Source: JAFAXD01 sp963833605 | GTDB taxonomy: Bacteria > Pseudomonadota > Alphaproteobacteria > Rhizobiales > Xanthobacteraceae | Assembly: GCA_963833605.1 (NCBI GenBank) | Contig: CAWHYZ010000011.1 | Span: 1-64,000 of the forward strand | DNA length: 64,000 bases | Direction of reading: 5' to 3' | Shown here: positions 26,554 to 37,288 of the stretch, in pieces | Layout of the letters: each line of letters begins with the position of its first letter | Position numbering within the stretch: the stretch's first letter is position 1 | Program-made: the position numbers and the translations under genes | Notes under the pieces: model-generated | The model's input: only the letters and a program-made list of their open reading frames with translations | Told to the model about the DNA's origin: nothing | Databases searched by the model: none

Positions 26554-27389
26554 TGGCGAAACCACGTAAACTGCCGCTTGGCATAGTGGTGAACGTCGAG
26601 CTTGGCGCGCTTGGTCGCTTCTGCAAGCGTCATCGTGCCCGCCAGGTGGCGGATGAGCCATGGCACGCCGTGCGCCTTCATGACCGGCAGCAATGGGTCC
26701 AATCGGCGCGCGGCTAACCTGTGCACTTCGGTCAACGCGCCCGCGTCCATCATTGCGTCGAAACGCGCATCGATGCGCTCGTAGAGCTCCTCGCGCGGGG
26801 GCGCCACGAACAACTTCACGACCTCGGTTGGATCAAGCAACGGAGCAACTTCTTGGTGGTGCCAATCGGCAAGCGGCCGCCCGGTCGCCAGCACGACCTC
26901 GAGGGAACGCGCCACCCGTTGCCGGTCCGTCGGCCGCAGCCGTTCCGCTCCCGCGGCATCGAGCTTGGCGAGTTGAGCGTGCAGGGCTTCCGGGCCCTTG
27001 GCGGCAAGCTGCTCCCGGACGTCCTTGCGCACTGTGCCCGGGATTGGCGGTATGACCGCCAGTCCATGGGTCAGCGCCTTGAAATAGAGCCCCGTGCCGC
27101 CGACGACAATCGGCAGCTTGCCTTGACGATCAGCGCGCGCGAGCGCATCGGCGACATCCCCCAGATAGCGCCCGACTGAATAGCTTAGCGCCGCATCCAC
27201 GTGGCCATAGAGGCGGTGCGGTACCCTCGCCTCCTCGGCCGGGCTCGGGCGCGCCGTGATGATCCGCAGGTCGCTGTAGATCTGCATCGAATCGGCGTTG
27301 ATGATCACTCCGTCAAGTTGTTCGGCGATGTCCAGCGCAAGCGCGGACTTGCCGCTCGCCGTCGGCCCTGCGATAAGCACCGCCCGCAT
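26481..27389 (-). CDS. miaA: tRNA dimethylallyltransferase
   Basis: This 302-residue enzyme adds the isopentenyl group to A37 of tRNAs reading UNN codons. It has P-loop GPTASGKSALALDIA, the conserved NADSMQIYSDLRIITARPS, VVGGTGLYFKAL, and the C-terminal YAKRQFTWFRHQ. ATG 27389 starts the conserved fold; the in-frame ATG at 27401 shares a CATG palindrome with the divergent serB start. The long extension to 27611 runs over serB and is not real. The 3' end overlaps the msrQ-like gene convergently. Confidence 0.93.
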   Translation of the reverse strand: MRAVLIAGPTASGKSALALDIAEQLDGVIINADSMQIYSDLRIITARPSPAEEARVPHRLYGHVDAALSYSVGRYLGDVADALARADRQGKLPIVVGGTGLYFKALTHGLAVIPPIPGTVRKDVREQLAAKGPEALHAQLAKLDAAGAERLRPTDRQRVARSLEVVLATGRPLADWHHQEVAPLLDPTEVVKLFVAPPREELYERIDARFDAMMDAGALTEVHRLAARRLDPLLPVMKAHGVPWLIRHLAGTMTLAEATKRAKLDVHHYAKRQFTWFRHQLADWTRVSPAKARDQILRAIAR

Positions 27390-27399
27390 CTGACCTGGC

Positions 27400-28293
27400 A
27401 TGACCTCTGTCGCGACCCTGATCTCTTCCGCGTCCGCGCTCGATGATGCCGCGATCGAGCGCGCTCGCGACGTTTTACCGGCGCCAGGCGAGCCGCAATG
27501 GCTCGAACCGGGTGTTGCCGCCGATATTTTCTTTACCGTTACCGGCGAAAACGACAACCGGCTACTCGTCGAGCGCGTGCGCACAGCACTTGGGGGACGT
27601 GCCATCGACATTGTCGTTCAGGGCGCGGCTGGGCGGCGCAAGCGGTTGTTCGTCGGTGACATGGATTCAACCATGATCGGCCAGGAATGCATCGACGAAC
27701 TCGCTGACCTGATCGGGCAAAAGGCACGGGTCGCTGCCATCACCGAGCGCGCCATGCGCGGCGAACTTGCGTTCGCACCGGCGCTACGCGAACGCGTCGC
27801 ACTGCTCACCGGCCTGCCGGCGCGCGTGACCGACGATGTGATCGCAAGCCGGATTACCCTGACGCCCGGAGCAAAACTCCTGGTCGCGACCATGCGGGCA
27901 CACGGCGCCTATACTTGCCTGGTCTCGGGCGGGTTCACGCTGTTCACCACGAGGATCGCAGCGATGATCGGCTTTGACGAGTCGAGCGCCAATCAACTGC
28001 TCGTCGACGACGCCGGCAAGCTGACCGGCCAAGTCGCAGAGCCGATCCTCGGGCGCGAAGCAAAGCTCGCAACCCTCCTCGCGTTGCGCGCCCGGCTTGG
28101 GCTTACACGGGACGAGACCCTTGTGGCTGGTGACGGCGCCAACGATCTGGACATGATCCGGGAAGCTGGACTGGGTGTTGCGTTCCACGCCAAACCCGCG
28201 GTCGCCGCTGCGGCCGCCGCGCGCATCGATCATGGCGACCTCACGGCGTTGCTGTTCGCGCAGGGCTATCGGCGCGAGGAGTTTGTCGGATAG
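27400..28293 (+). CDS. serB: Phosphoserine phosphatase
   Basis: This 297-residue HAD-family enzyme makes the last step of serine synthesis. The nucleophile motif is FVGDMDSTMIGQECIDELAD (DxDxT), motif II is VSGGFT, and the C-terminal GDGANDLDMI binds Mg. An N-terminal ACT-like region precedes the catalytic domain. ATG at 27400 shares the CATG palindrome with an in-frame miaA ATG on the other strand, so the two genes have essentially no intergenic space and no visible ribosome-binding site for serB. Confidence 0.93.
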   Translation: MTSVATLISSASALDDAAIERARDVLPAPGEPQWLEPGVAADIFFTVTGENDNRLLVERVRTALGGRAIDIVVQGAAGRRKRLFVGDMDSTMIGQECIDELADLIGQKARVAAITERAMRGELAFAPALRERVALLTGLPARVTDDVIASRITLTPGAKLLVATMRAHGAYTCLVSGGFTLFTTRIAAMIGFDESSANQLLVDDAGKLTGQVAEPILGREAKLATLLALRARLGLTRDETLVAGDGANDLDMIREAGLGVAFHAKPAVAAAAAARIDHGDLTALLFAQGYRREEFVG

Positions 28294-28717
28294 GCGTCAA
28301 TCGCTTGCGCAGGAAGAAGCGCTGCGATCCGCGCGGATGCTCATCAAGTGCGCCGAAAACCTCGTAGCCGAGTTTTTCGTAGAAGCCGCGAGCCTGGAAG
28401 CTGAAGGTGTTGAGCCAGACGCCGATGCATCCGAGCTCCGCGGCATGGGCTTCGGTCCGCCGCACCAGCTCGGACCCAACACCCTGGCCGCGATGCTCCT
28501 CAGGGACGATCAGCAGTTCGATCGCAAGCCAGTCGTAGAGCACGTAGGCATAGAGCCCGCCAACGATCTCGGCGCTTTCGGCGTCGCGCAGGAACAGAGC
28601 GAACTGACGGAACGGCGTCTCGCCGACGCGACTCGCGTTGTAGTTAACCAGGAAGTCGAGCAGCGCTTGCCGATCGGTGTCCGAAGGTTCCTCAGTGGTG
28701 ACGACTTCAAGCTTCAT
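28241..28717 (-). CDS. GNAT-family N-acetyltransferase
   Basis: This 158-residue protein has the acetyl-CoA-binding core PEEHRGQGVGSELVRRTEAH (R/Q-x-x-G-x-G) and the C-terminal ARGFYEKLGYEVFG typical of GNAT enzymes. The acceptor is unknown. Start MKLEVVTTEEP at 28717 is preferred over the upstream frame. Its 3' end overlaps serB convergently by 53 bases. Confidence 0.82.
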   Translation of the reverse strand: MKLEVVTTEEPSDTDRQALLDFLVNYNASRVGETPFRQFALFLRDAESAEIVGGLYAYVLYDWLAIELLIVPEEHRGQGVGSELVRRTEAHAAELGCIGVWLNTFSFQARGFYEKLGYEVFGALDEHPRGSQRFFLRKRLTPIRQTPRADSPARTATP

Positions 28718-28813
28718 CTTGGTAGCCCGGATGGGGCGCAGCGCTATCCGGGTCACCCACGCGTTCGCCGCAACTGCCTACCCGGGTTTCGCCTCGCTCT
28801 ATTCAGGCTATGG

Positions 28814-30295
<1,482 letters not shown>

Positions 30296-30429
30296 AGGCT
30301 CAGAATCTCCTGAAAACAGCCGGTACGGACACTGCGCCGGACAATCGCCGGATGCAAGGTACTCGCTTGTGGCCGCAATAGTCATGGATTAGGGCGGAAT
30401 GGCGGCCTGCGGCGCATCGGCGCAGACCC

Positions 30430-30615
30430 TCATCCACGCATGAACCAAATAACGGCCATGCCGAACATAGCGCTCAACAGCCCGATCAGCCGCAGCGCCT
30501 GATCGGGTGTATCCAGCACCGCTGCAACGGCGCGGCGGGTCTGCGCCGGAAAGGCAGCAAAAACGAGCCCTTCGATCACGAATACGAGCCCGAGCGCCAC
30601 CACGAATTCCGACAT
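30430..30615 (-). CDS. DUF2065 small membrane protein
   Basis: This 61-residue protein has two membrane helices (VVALGLVFVIEGLVFAAFP and LIGLLSAMFGMAVIWF) and matches the DUF2065/YjeT family by its layout and the PDQALRLIGL block. It lies directly downstream of hflC, which is its usual location in proteobacteria. Function is unknown; association with HflKC is inferred from position. Confidence 0.85.
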   Translation of the reverse strand: MSEFVVALGLVFVIEGLVFAAFPAQTRRAVAAVLDTPDQALRLIGLLSAMFGMAVIWFMRG

Positions 30616-30652
30616 TGTCTGCTACCAGGCCGACGTGGCGCGGCGCGCCGCA

Positions 30653-31597
30653 TCAATTCTTGTTGCCGTCGCCGACTTTGCCTAACGGATCGCCGAAGTA
30701 CCGGAAAAAGTCCGAGTCCGGCTTCAGCACAAGCCGCGTGTCGTTTGGGCGCAGGCCCGTCTCGTAGGCCTGCATCGAACGGTAGAAGCTGAAGAAGTTC
30801 GGATCCTTGCCGTAGGCCTCGGCGAAGATCCGGTTGCGCTCGGCATCGCCCTCGCCACGGATTTTCTCAGACTTGGACTGGGCGTCGGCAACCAGTACCG
30901 TTACGTCCCGGTCGGCGCGCGCCTTGATCTCCTGCGAGCGCTGGCTGCCCTGAGCGCGAAACTCCGCCGCTTCGCGTTGGCGCTCGGTCTGCATGCGCTG
31001 ATAGACCGCCTGGCTGTTCTGTTCGGGTAGGTCGGCCCGTCGAATGCGCACGTCGATGACGCTGATGCCAAACTGCTTGGCCTCGTGGTCGAGCTGCTCG
31101 CGCACCCTCGCCATCAGCTGCGGTCGCTCGTCGCGCACCACGTGAGTGAGCGTAGCCTCGCCGAGCACGCGCCGCAGGGCCGAGTTGAGCAGGGCCGACA
31201 GTTGCGAATTGGCAATCGCGATCGAGCCGACGGTCTGATAGAATTTCAGCGGTTCCTCAATGCGATAGCGTGCGAAAGCATCGACCACCAGCCGTTTCTG
31301 GTCGGACGCAATAACTTCCTGCGCGGGATTTTCCAGATCCAGAATGCGGGCGCTGATGTAGACGACGTTTTCGATCCACAGCGGCCATTTCACATAAAGG
31401 CCCGCGCACCGCGACTGCGCGGGTGACGCGCCCGCAGGATCCCCTGCACAAGGCTCGGTGATGACCTTGATCGGCTGGCCAAACCGGAGGACCAGGGCTT
31501 GCATCCCCTGCCTCACCTCGAACAGTGACTGGTAACCGAGGATCAGAACGACAAGCAGAACGACAGCGGCGACGCCGCCCGTGATGGAGGATCTCAT
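30653..31597 (-). CDS. hflC: HflC, FtsH-modulating band-7 membrane protein
   Basis: This 314-residue SPFH/band-7 protein has an N-terminal membrane anchor (VAAVVLLVVLILGYQSLF) and then the SPFH domain (QALVLRFGQPIKVI). A long charged helix follows (QRQREAAEFRAQGSQRSQEI). It forms a periplasmic complex with HflK that regulates the FtsH protease. Its ATG overlaps the hflK stop as ATGA. Confidence 0.93.
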   Translation of the reverse strand: MRSSITGGVAAVVLLVVLILGYQSLFEVRQGMQALVLRFGQPIKVITEPCAGDPAGASPAQSRCAGLYVKWPLWIENVVYISARILDLENPAQEVIASDQKRLVVDAFARYRIEEPLKFYQTVGSIAIANSQLSALLNSALRRVLGEATLTHVVRDERPQLMARVREQLDHEAKQFGISVIDVRIRRADLPEQNSQAVYQRMQTERQREAAEFRAQGSQRSQEIKARADRDVTVLVADAQSKSEKIRGEGDAERNRIFAEAYGKDPNFFSFYRSMQAYETGLRPNDTRLVLKPDSDFFRYFGDPLGKVGDGNKN

Positions 31598-32745
31598 CGG
31601 GTGCCTCCGCTGGTCATGCCTTGTGACCCTTGCGCGGGGGAACGGGGCTGTTGCTGCCGCATCATGTCGTTGAGCGGCAGGACCGGCACGACGCCGCCGC
31701 CGGAGCCGGTCGGGGTATCGAGGATAACCTTATCGGCGCCACCCAGGACGCGCTCCATGGTTTCAAGGTAGAGCCGCTGGCGCGTGATCTCGGGAGCCCT
31801 CTTGTACTGTTCGTACACTTGCGAAAAGCGCGACGCCTGCCCGGTCGCTTCCGCGACCGTCTGCTCCCGGTAAGCTTCCGCGGCCTGCACGATCTGCGCA
31901 ACGCGGCCGCGTGCCTCGGGCACGACTCGATTGGCGTAAGTCTGCGCCTCATTCTGGGCGCGCTCCGCATCGGCGCGCGCCGCCTGCACGTCGCGGAACG
32001 CGTCGATCACCTGCGCCGGTGGATCCACTTTCTGCATCTGCACTTGGGTGATCCGAATCCCGGATTGGTAATTGTCGAGCACCCGCTGCATCAGTTCCTG
32101 CACCGCCGTCTCGACGTTCTGCCGGGCGCCGGTCAGGATCGGCTGGATCTCCGACCGGCCGATCACCTCGCGCATGGCGCTTTCCGCCACCGCCTTCACC
32201 GTACCTTCCGGATTTTGAATATTGAACAAATAGTCCGCTGCGCCATTCGGCTTGATGCGCCAAAGCACCGTAAAATCAACGTCAACGATGTTCTCGTCGC
32301 CCGTGAGCATGAGGCTCTCTTCCGGCACGTCGCGCATGCTCCCGCCGCGCCGGAGGCCGTCGTCGGACCGCATGCCAATCTCGATGCGGTTGCTACTGAG
32401 CACCTTCGGCGTCAACACCGTTTCGATCGGATACGGGAACTTGATGTTGAGGCCGGGTTGTGCGTCGCGCACGTATGCTCCGAACCGCAGCACGATGCCA
32501 AGCTCATCGGGCGCAACCTGATAGATTCCCGAAAAGCCCCACAGCAACACAGCAAACAAGGCAATGATGATGGCACCCTTGCCGCTGAGATTGCCGCCCG
32601 GCAGCACGCTGCGCAGCTTGTCCTGGCTGCGCCGCAGGATTTCCTCGAGATCGGGCGGATTGGGACCCGACGACTGCGGGCCCGATCCCCAAGGCCCTTT
32701 CGGCCCCGGACCCCAGGGACCGCCGCCTTGATTGCTCCAGGGCAT
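31594..32745 (-). CDS. hflK: HflK, FtsH-modulating band-7 membrane protein
   Basis: This 383-residue partner of HflC has a Gly/Pro-rich cytoplasmic N-terminus (MPWSNQGGGPWGPGPKGPWG) and a membrane segment (IIIALFAVLLWGFSGIY). The SPFH domain includes DELGIVLRFGAYVR, and helical repeats follow. ATG 32745 has GGAGG five bases upstream; the longer frame to 32838 overlaps folA and lacks such a signal. Confidence 0.93.
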   Translation of the reverse strand: MPWSNQGGGPWGPGPKGPWGSGPQSSGPNPPDLEEILRRSQDKLRSVLPGGNLSGKGAIIIALFAVLLWGFSGIYQVAPDELGIVLRFGAYVRDAQPGLNIKFPYPIETVLTPKVLSSNRIEIGMRSDDGLRRGGSMRDVPEESLMLTGDENIVDVDFTVLWRIKPNGAADYLFNIQNPEGTVKAVAESAMREVIGRSEIQPILTGARQNVETAVQELMQRVLDNYQSGIRITQVQMQKVDPPAQVIDAFRDVQAARADAERAQNEAQTYANRVVPEARGRVAQIVQAAEAYREQTVAEATGQASRFSQVYEQYKRAPEITRQRLYLETMERVLGGADKVILDTPTGSGGGVVPVLPLNDMMRQQQPRSPAQGSQGMTSGGTR

Positions 32746-32834
32746 GAAACCTCCAAGCGCCAGTGCCGGCGCGTCCTGTGTCATGAGGTTATAGGGGCTG
32801 CACTCGCGGCTTTCAACGCGCGCGGCGCGCCGCA

Positions 32835-33374
32835 TCACTTTGGCGCAATGCGCTCGTAGCTCAAGAGGGTGAAGGCAGCATCATCGCTCGGGCCGGGTGC
32901 AACGTCACAACGCGCCACTTCTCGCCATTCGTCCTCCGCGAGATCCGGCAGGATGACATCACCGTCTGGACGCATGTGTACGCGGGTCAATTCGACGCGG
33001 GTCGCCAAAGGCAGGGCTTGCGCGAAAATGTCGGCACCCCCGATCACCATGATGTCGCTCCCGCGCCGGAGCGCATCGCCGCGCGCCGCTTCGAGAGCAG
33101 CTGCCAAGGAGCATGCGACGGTAAGGTCGGGCGCCGCGAATGATCGATCGCGGCTGACCACGATATTTGTTCGCCCCGGCAGCGGTTTGCCAATGGAAAC
33201 ATAGGTCTTGCGCCCCATCACCACCGGCTTGCCCATGGTGAGGGAGCGAAAATGCTGCAGATCGGATTTCAGCCGCCACGGCAATCCGCCGGCACGACCG
33301 ATGACATTGTTGTCGGCGGCGGCGATGATCAGAACGGTGGCGGGCCCGTTGCGATTGGTTAGATCGCCACTCAC
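32835..33374 (-). CDS. folA: Dihydrofolate reductase
   Basis: This 179-residue enzyme reduces dihydrofolate with NADPH, regenerating the cofactor used by the ThyA encoded just upstream. Motifs are ADNNVIGRAGGLPWRLKSDL, VVMGRKTYVSIGKPLPGR and VIGGADIFAQAL. The GTG start at 33374 overlaps the thyA stop (GTGA), indicating translational coupling. Confidence 0.93.
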   Translation of the reverse strand: MSGDLTNRNGPATVLIIAAADNNVIGRAGGLPWRLKSDLQHFRSLTMGKPVVMGRKTYVSIGKPLPGRTNIVVSRDRSFAAPDLTVACSLAAALEAARGDALRRGSDIMVIGGADIFAQALPLATRVELTRVHMRPDGDVILPDLAEDEWREVARCDVAPGPSDDAAFTLLSYERIAPK

Positions 33375-34165
33375 ACCGCGACTTCCGCCTTGATGTGTGG
33401 GTGCGGCTCATAGCCTTCGAGCAAAAAATCCTCATAGCGGAACGCCTCGAGGTCGCTGACCCCCGGGCTGAGCCGCATAACCGGCAAACGCAGGGGCAAC
33501 CTGGTGAGCTGCAGCCGGGCCTGCTCGATATGATTGAGATAGAGGTGGGCGTCGCCGAGCGTATGGATGAACTCACCTGGCGTGTAGCCGGTCACATGGG
33601 CGACCATGAGGGTGAGCAGAGCGTAGGAGGCAATGTTGAACGGCACTCCCAGAAAAATATCGGCTGAACGCTGGTAGAGCTGACAGGAAAGCCGGCCGTT
33701 GGCGATATAGAACTGGAACAGGCAATGACACGGCGGTAGTGCCATCTTGTCGACGTCCGAAGGGTTCCAAGCGGTGACGATGAGGCGGCGCGAGTCCGGG
33801 TTGCGGCGGATCGCGGCAACCACGCCGGCGATCTGGTCAATCGTCTGACCATCGTGTCCCGGCCATGAACGCCATTGCCGACCATAGACCGGGCCGAGAT
33901 CGCCACGTTCGTCCGCCCACTCGTCCCAAATGCGCACGCCGTGGTCGTTGAGATATTTGATGTTGGTATCGCCGGCGAGAAACCAGAGCAGCTCGTGGAT
34001 GATCGACTTGAGATGCAGTTTCTTGGTCGTGAGCAGCGGAAAGCCCTGCGCCAGATCAAAACGCATCTGGTGACCGAACACGGACAGCGTGCCGACGCCG
34101 GTGCGGTCGCGCTTCTCGACGCCGTCGGCGAGAACGTGTTCCATGAGTTCGAGGTATTGGCGCAC
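33371..34165 (-). CDS. thyA: Thymidylate synthase
   Basis: This 264-residue enzyme converts dUMP to dTMP using methylene-tetrahydrofolate. It has DRTGVGTLSVFGHQMRFDL, the catalytic Cys in LPPCHCLFQFYI and the nucleotide-binding RSADIFLGVPFNIASYA. The GTG at 34165 gives the standard N-terminus (RQYLELMEHVL) with AGGGAT upstream, and is preferred over the TTG at 34171. It overlaps folA by GTGA. Confidence 0.94.
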   Translation of the reverse strand: MRQYLELMEHVLADGVEKRDRTGVGTLSVFGHQMRFDLAQGFPLLTTKKLHLKSIIHELLWFLAGDTNIKYLNDHGVRIWDEWADERGDLGPVYGRQWRSWPGHDGQTIDQIAGVVAAIRRNPDSRRLIVTAWNPSDVDKMALPPCHCLFQFYIANGRLSCQLYQRSADIFLGVPFNIASYALLTLMVAHVTGYTPGEFIHTLGDAHLYLNHIEQARLQLTRLPLRLPVMRLSPGVSDLEAFRYEDFLLEGYEPHPHIKAEVAV

Positions 34166-34232
34166 GGGCAATCCCTGAGTCGCGCAGCAATTTTAGCGCG
34201 ACTGCGCGCTCCCGCAACTATGCGGGACGCGG

Positions 34233-34445
34233 CTAGTTGGCGGCGACGCCGGCAGTCTGAAAGACAGGCGTCCAGCGCGCAACTTCGTTTTCGACCAGCT
34301 CCGCCAGGGCCTGCGATGTGCGCACCCCGCCTTCCGGTATTTCGCTCCCGAGTTCCAGCAGGCGCTTGCGCGTATTGGGATCATCGAGCGCCTTTCCGAG
34401 CGCGTCGTTGAGCTTGTCGAGCCGCTTGCGCGGCCGCCCATGCAA
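34233..34445 (-). pseudogene. C-terminal stump of a TctC/Bug-type binding protein
   Basis: Seventy residues match only the last part of tripartite tricarboxylate transporter binding proteins: LNDALGKALDDPNTRKRLLE, LGSEIPEGGVRT, VENEVARWTPVFQTAGVAA. The signal peptide and most of the ~320-residue protein are absent. It lies eight bases after the tctA-like stop, so a deletion seems to have removed most of a tctC gene downstream of tctBA. Confidence 0.75.
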
Positions 34446-34453
34446 ATCGTGGG

Positions 34454-35968
34454 TCAGGTTTCGCCTTCGACGAATACCTCGTCACGCCGCGAGCGAATCA
34501 TCGGCAGCACCGCCAGAACCAGAAGAAGGAGCGCGATTGCGAGTAGCGTTGCCGAGATCGGACGGTACACGAAGGTCATCGGATCTCCACGCGCGATCAG
34601 CATGGCGCGGCGCAAATTCTCCTCCATCAGGGGGCCCAATACATAACCAAGCAACATCGGAGCTGGCTCGAAGTCGAGCTTGATCAACCAGTAGCCGACC
34701 AGGGCGAACACCGCCGTCATGGCGACATCGAACGGGGCGTTGTTGATTGAATAGTTGCCGATGTTGCAGAAGATCAGGATCGCCGGAAACATCATCCGGT
34801 ACGGCACGCGCAGCAAGCGCACCCAGAGGCCGACCAGCGGCAGGTTGATCACGACCAGCATGAGGTTGCCAAGCCACATCGACGCGATCATGCCCCAGAA
34901 CAGGTCGGGCTGCTTGGTCATGACCTGCGGCCCCGGCACGATACCGTGAATGGTCATCGCGCCGACCATCAGCGCCATCACGGCGTTGGGCGGAATGCCA
35001 AGGGTGAGCAGCGGAATGAACGACGTCTGCGCCGCCGCGTTGTTGGCGCTCTCGGGCGCGGCCACGCCCTCGATGGCGCCGCGGCCGAAGCGCGAGGGGT
35101 CCTTGGCCACCTTCTTCTCGAACGTGTAGGCGGCGAATGCCGCGATCACCGCACCGCCACCCGGCAGGATGCCGAGGATCGAGCCCAGAACGGTGCCGCG
35201 AGCGATGGCGCCCGCCGACGCCTTGAGGTCGGGCCAGGTGGGCATCAACCCGGTGACTTTGGCGGTGACGATTGAGCGGGTTTCCTCGGTTTGGGTTTCC
35301 AGGTTGCGGATGATTTCGGCAAAGCCGAACACGCCCATGGCGACCACGACGAAGCCGATCCCATCGGAGAGCTCGGGCACGTCAAAGGCCATCCGCGACT
35401 GGCCGGTCTCGATGTCGGATCCGACCGATGAAAGCAGGAGACCTAGCAGGATCATGGCCACGGCCTTGGGGACCGAGCCCTTCGCGAGCACGACAGCAAA
35501 CACGAGGCCCAGCACCATCAAGGAGAAGTACTCGGCTGGTCCGAACAGGAGCGCGAGCGAGGTGAGCGGCGCGCCAAGCGCGGCCACCAGCACCGTCGAC
35601 ACGCAGCCCGCAATAAACGATCCAATCGCCGCGATCGCGAGCGCCGGACCGGCGCGCCCCTGGCGCGCCATCTGGTGACCGTCGAGCGTCGTCACCACCG
35701 AGGATGCTTCGCCCGGAATGTTGACCAGAATCGAGGTGGTCGAGCCACCGTATTGCGCCCCGTAGTAGATGCCGGCGAGCATGATCAGCGCGCCCACCGG
35801 CGGCAGTCCGAAAGTGATCGGCAGCAGCATGGCGATGGTCGCGACCGGGCCAACTCCAGGCAGCACGCCGATCAGAGTGCCCACCAGCGCACCGATCAGG
35901 CAGAACAACACGTTCATGGGCGAGAGCGCGACCGAGAAACCGTGCGCCAGATTGACGAAGAGATCCAT
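34454..35968 (-). CDS. TctA-family large membrane subunit of a tripartite tricarboxylate transporter
   Basis: This 504-residue protein has about twelve membrane helices and the TctA signature regions GTLIGVLPGVGPVATIAMLL, YYGAQYGGSTTSILVNIPGE and GTVLGSILGILPGGGAVIA. With TctB and a periplasmic TctC it imports carboxylates using an ion gradient. ATG 35968 has GGGAG upstream. The cognate binding protein is reduced to a stump, so the transporter may depend on a binding protein encoded elsewhere. Confidence 0.92.
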   Translation of the reverse strand: MDLFVNLAHGFSVALSPMNVLFCLIGALVGTLIGVLPGVGPVATIAMLLPITFGLPPVGALIMLAGIYYGAQYGGSTTSILVNIPGEASSVVTTLDGHQMARQGRAGPALAIAAIGSFIAGCVSTVLVAALGAPLTSLALLFGPAEYFSLMVLGLVFAVVLAKGSVPKAVAMILLGLLLSSVGSDIETGQSRMAFDVPELSDGIGFVVVAMGVFGFAEIIRNLETQTEETRSIVTAKVTGLMPTWPDLKASAGAIARGTVLGSILGILPGGGAVIAAFAAYTFEKKVAKDPSRFGRGAIEGVAAPESANNAAAQTSFIPLLTLGIPPNAVMALMVGAMTIHGIVPGPQVMTKQPDLFWGMIASMWLGNLMLVVINLPLVGLWVRLLRVPYRMMFPAILIFCNIGNYSINNAPFDVAMTAVFALVGYWLIKLDFEPAPMLLGYVLGPLMEENLRRAMLIARGDPMTFVYRPISATLLAIALLLLVLAVLPMIRSRRDEVFVEGET

Positions 35969-35980
35969 GGCGCGCGCTCC

Positions 35981-36628
35981 CTAGAACCGCGGCCAGAGCG
36001 AGAACGGCAAATTGAGGCCGTAGACGAACAGCAACGTGCAAAACAACGTCAGCGCAGCGGCCCAGACGATCGTCTCGCGCCAGCGCACCTCCAAGGTGGC
36101 AACGGCCGAGACCACGAGCGAGATGAAGCTCGCGAAAACGAGCCCAAGCGGACGAATGGTACCGGCAAAGATCAGCGTCGCCGCGATCACGTAGAGCGGT
36201 CCACGGTCGAGCCCGCGCGCCAACGCGATGGTGACGATGAGCACGATCAGGGCGGCAAGGACGCCCTCGTACTGGCGCAGGCCAAGACCCGAGGTTATGG
36301 GGGTTCCGTAGCGCGACACGATAACGAAAATCGCGATCAGCAACGCGCCCAGCAACGTCCCACGAACGGTGACCCGTTCGATCTTCGGGCCGTCGGTGAC
36401 CAAGCCGATGAAGGCGACCCCTAGGCCCAGCGCAGCCAGGATGCTGGCGAACATCCTCGGCGCCGTACCGGGCCCGAATGCGAATCCCCGCATGCCTGGA
36501 AGGTCGCGCTCCGCCCACAACGCGAAGACTGCGACCCCGCACAAAACGAGGCCGCCATAGAAGTCCTGCGGATTGCGGATTTTAAAGCGGCCCGGCGGGC
36601 CCGATGGGGCCTGGACGCCCTCAGACAT
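35981..36628 (-). CDS. TctB-family small membrane subunit
   Basis: This 215-residue protein has four predicted membrane segments (VLCGVAVFALWAERDL, FASILAALGLGVAFIGLV, VLAALIVLIVTIALARGL, and the C-terminal VWAAALTLFCTLLFVYGL). It has the FAFGPGTAPRMF motif seen in TctB proteins. It is 12 bases upstream of the TctA gene on the same strand. ATG 36628 follows GGGAGG. Confidence 0.88.
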   Translation of the reverse strand: MSEGVQAPSGPPGRFKIRNPQDFYGGLVLCGVAVFALWAERDLPGMRGFAFGPGTAPRMFASILAALGLGVAFIGLVTDGPKIERVTVRGTLLGALLIAIFVIVSRYGTPITSGLGLRQYEGVLAALIVLIVTIALARGLDRGPLYVIAATLIFAGTIRPLGLVFASFISLVVSAVATLEVRWRETIVWAAALTLFCTLLFVYGLNLPFSLWPRF

Positions 36629-36754
36629 TAATCGCCTCCCAACTCAGTCCAATTTTGTCGCTGTTCCCCCACGGTTCCTAGCACACGGACCCAGTCAACC
36701 GGAAGCGACCGTTACGTTGCAAGTTATGGTTTTGGCCCAGCAGGTCAAAATGTC

Positions 36755-37288
36755 CTACAGCAAACCCGCGAAGCCAAGCGCGAAAGCGGCTGCCAGCGTC
36801 CACAATGGGGAGACGCGCGTCCAGTGAACGACTGCGAACGTTGCCGCTGTAATGAGCAACGTGCTCCAACCTTGATCGGCGGAACGCGCCACGATCAGTG
36901 CCGTCGCACCCACGAGGCCTACCGATACCGGCACAAGGCCCCCCTGCACGGCGATCGCCCAACGGGATTGCCTGAAACGGTGGAACGCTCGTACGATCTG
37001 GAACGCAACGGCGCAAGCTGGACCGCACATACAGAACGTTGCCACCAGCGCCCCCGGGACGCCGGCAACCTGCTGGCCGATGAGGGTCACGATCAACACA
37101 TTGGGCCCGGGCGCCGCCTGGGCGATCGCCACAAGCTGGGCGAACTGCGCGCTGCTCATCCAGTGGTAGACCTCGACGGCTTGCCGGTGCATTTCGGGCA
37201 GCGCCGAAATGGCGCCTCCAACAGCCAAAAACGATAGCAACGAGAATTGCAGCGCGAGCGTTAGCAACGTGCCGGTAGTATCCTTCAC
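36755..37288 (-). CDS. Chromate transporter half-protein (ChrA family), second
   Basis: This 177-residue membrane protein is one ChrA-type half, with LSFLAVGGAISALPEMHRQA and FAQLVAIAQAAPGPNVLIVT matching the duplicated CHR domain. The GTG at 37288 overlaps the stop of the upstream half (GTGA). The pair corresponds to the two halves of a full ChrA exporter split into two short proteins; real substrate in this organism is not shown. Confidence 0.82.
   Translation of the reverse strand: MKDTTGTLLTLALQFSLLSFLAVGGAISALPEMHRQAVEVYHWMSSAQFAQLVAIAQAAPGPNVLIVTLIGQQVAGVPGALVATFCMCGPACAVAFQIVRAFHRFRQSRWAIAVQGGLVPVSVGLVGATALIVARSADQGWSTLLITAATFAVVHWTRVSPLWTLAAAFALGFAGLL

Noticed and set aside
31630..32859. 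409-residue plus-strand ORF opposite hflK
   Set aside because: The opposite strand has complete HflK motifs, operon overlap and a ribosome-binding site; this one has none.
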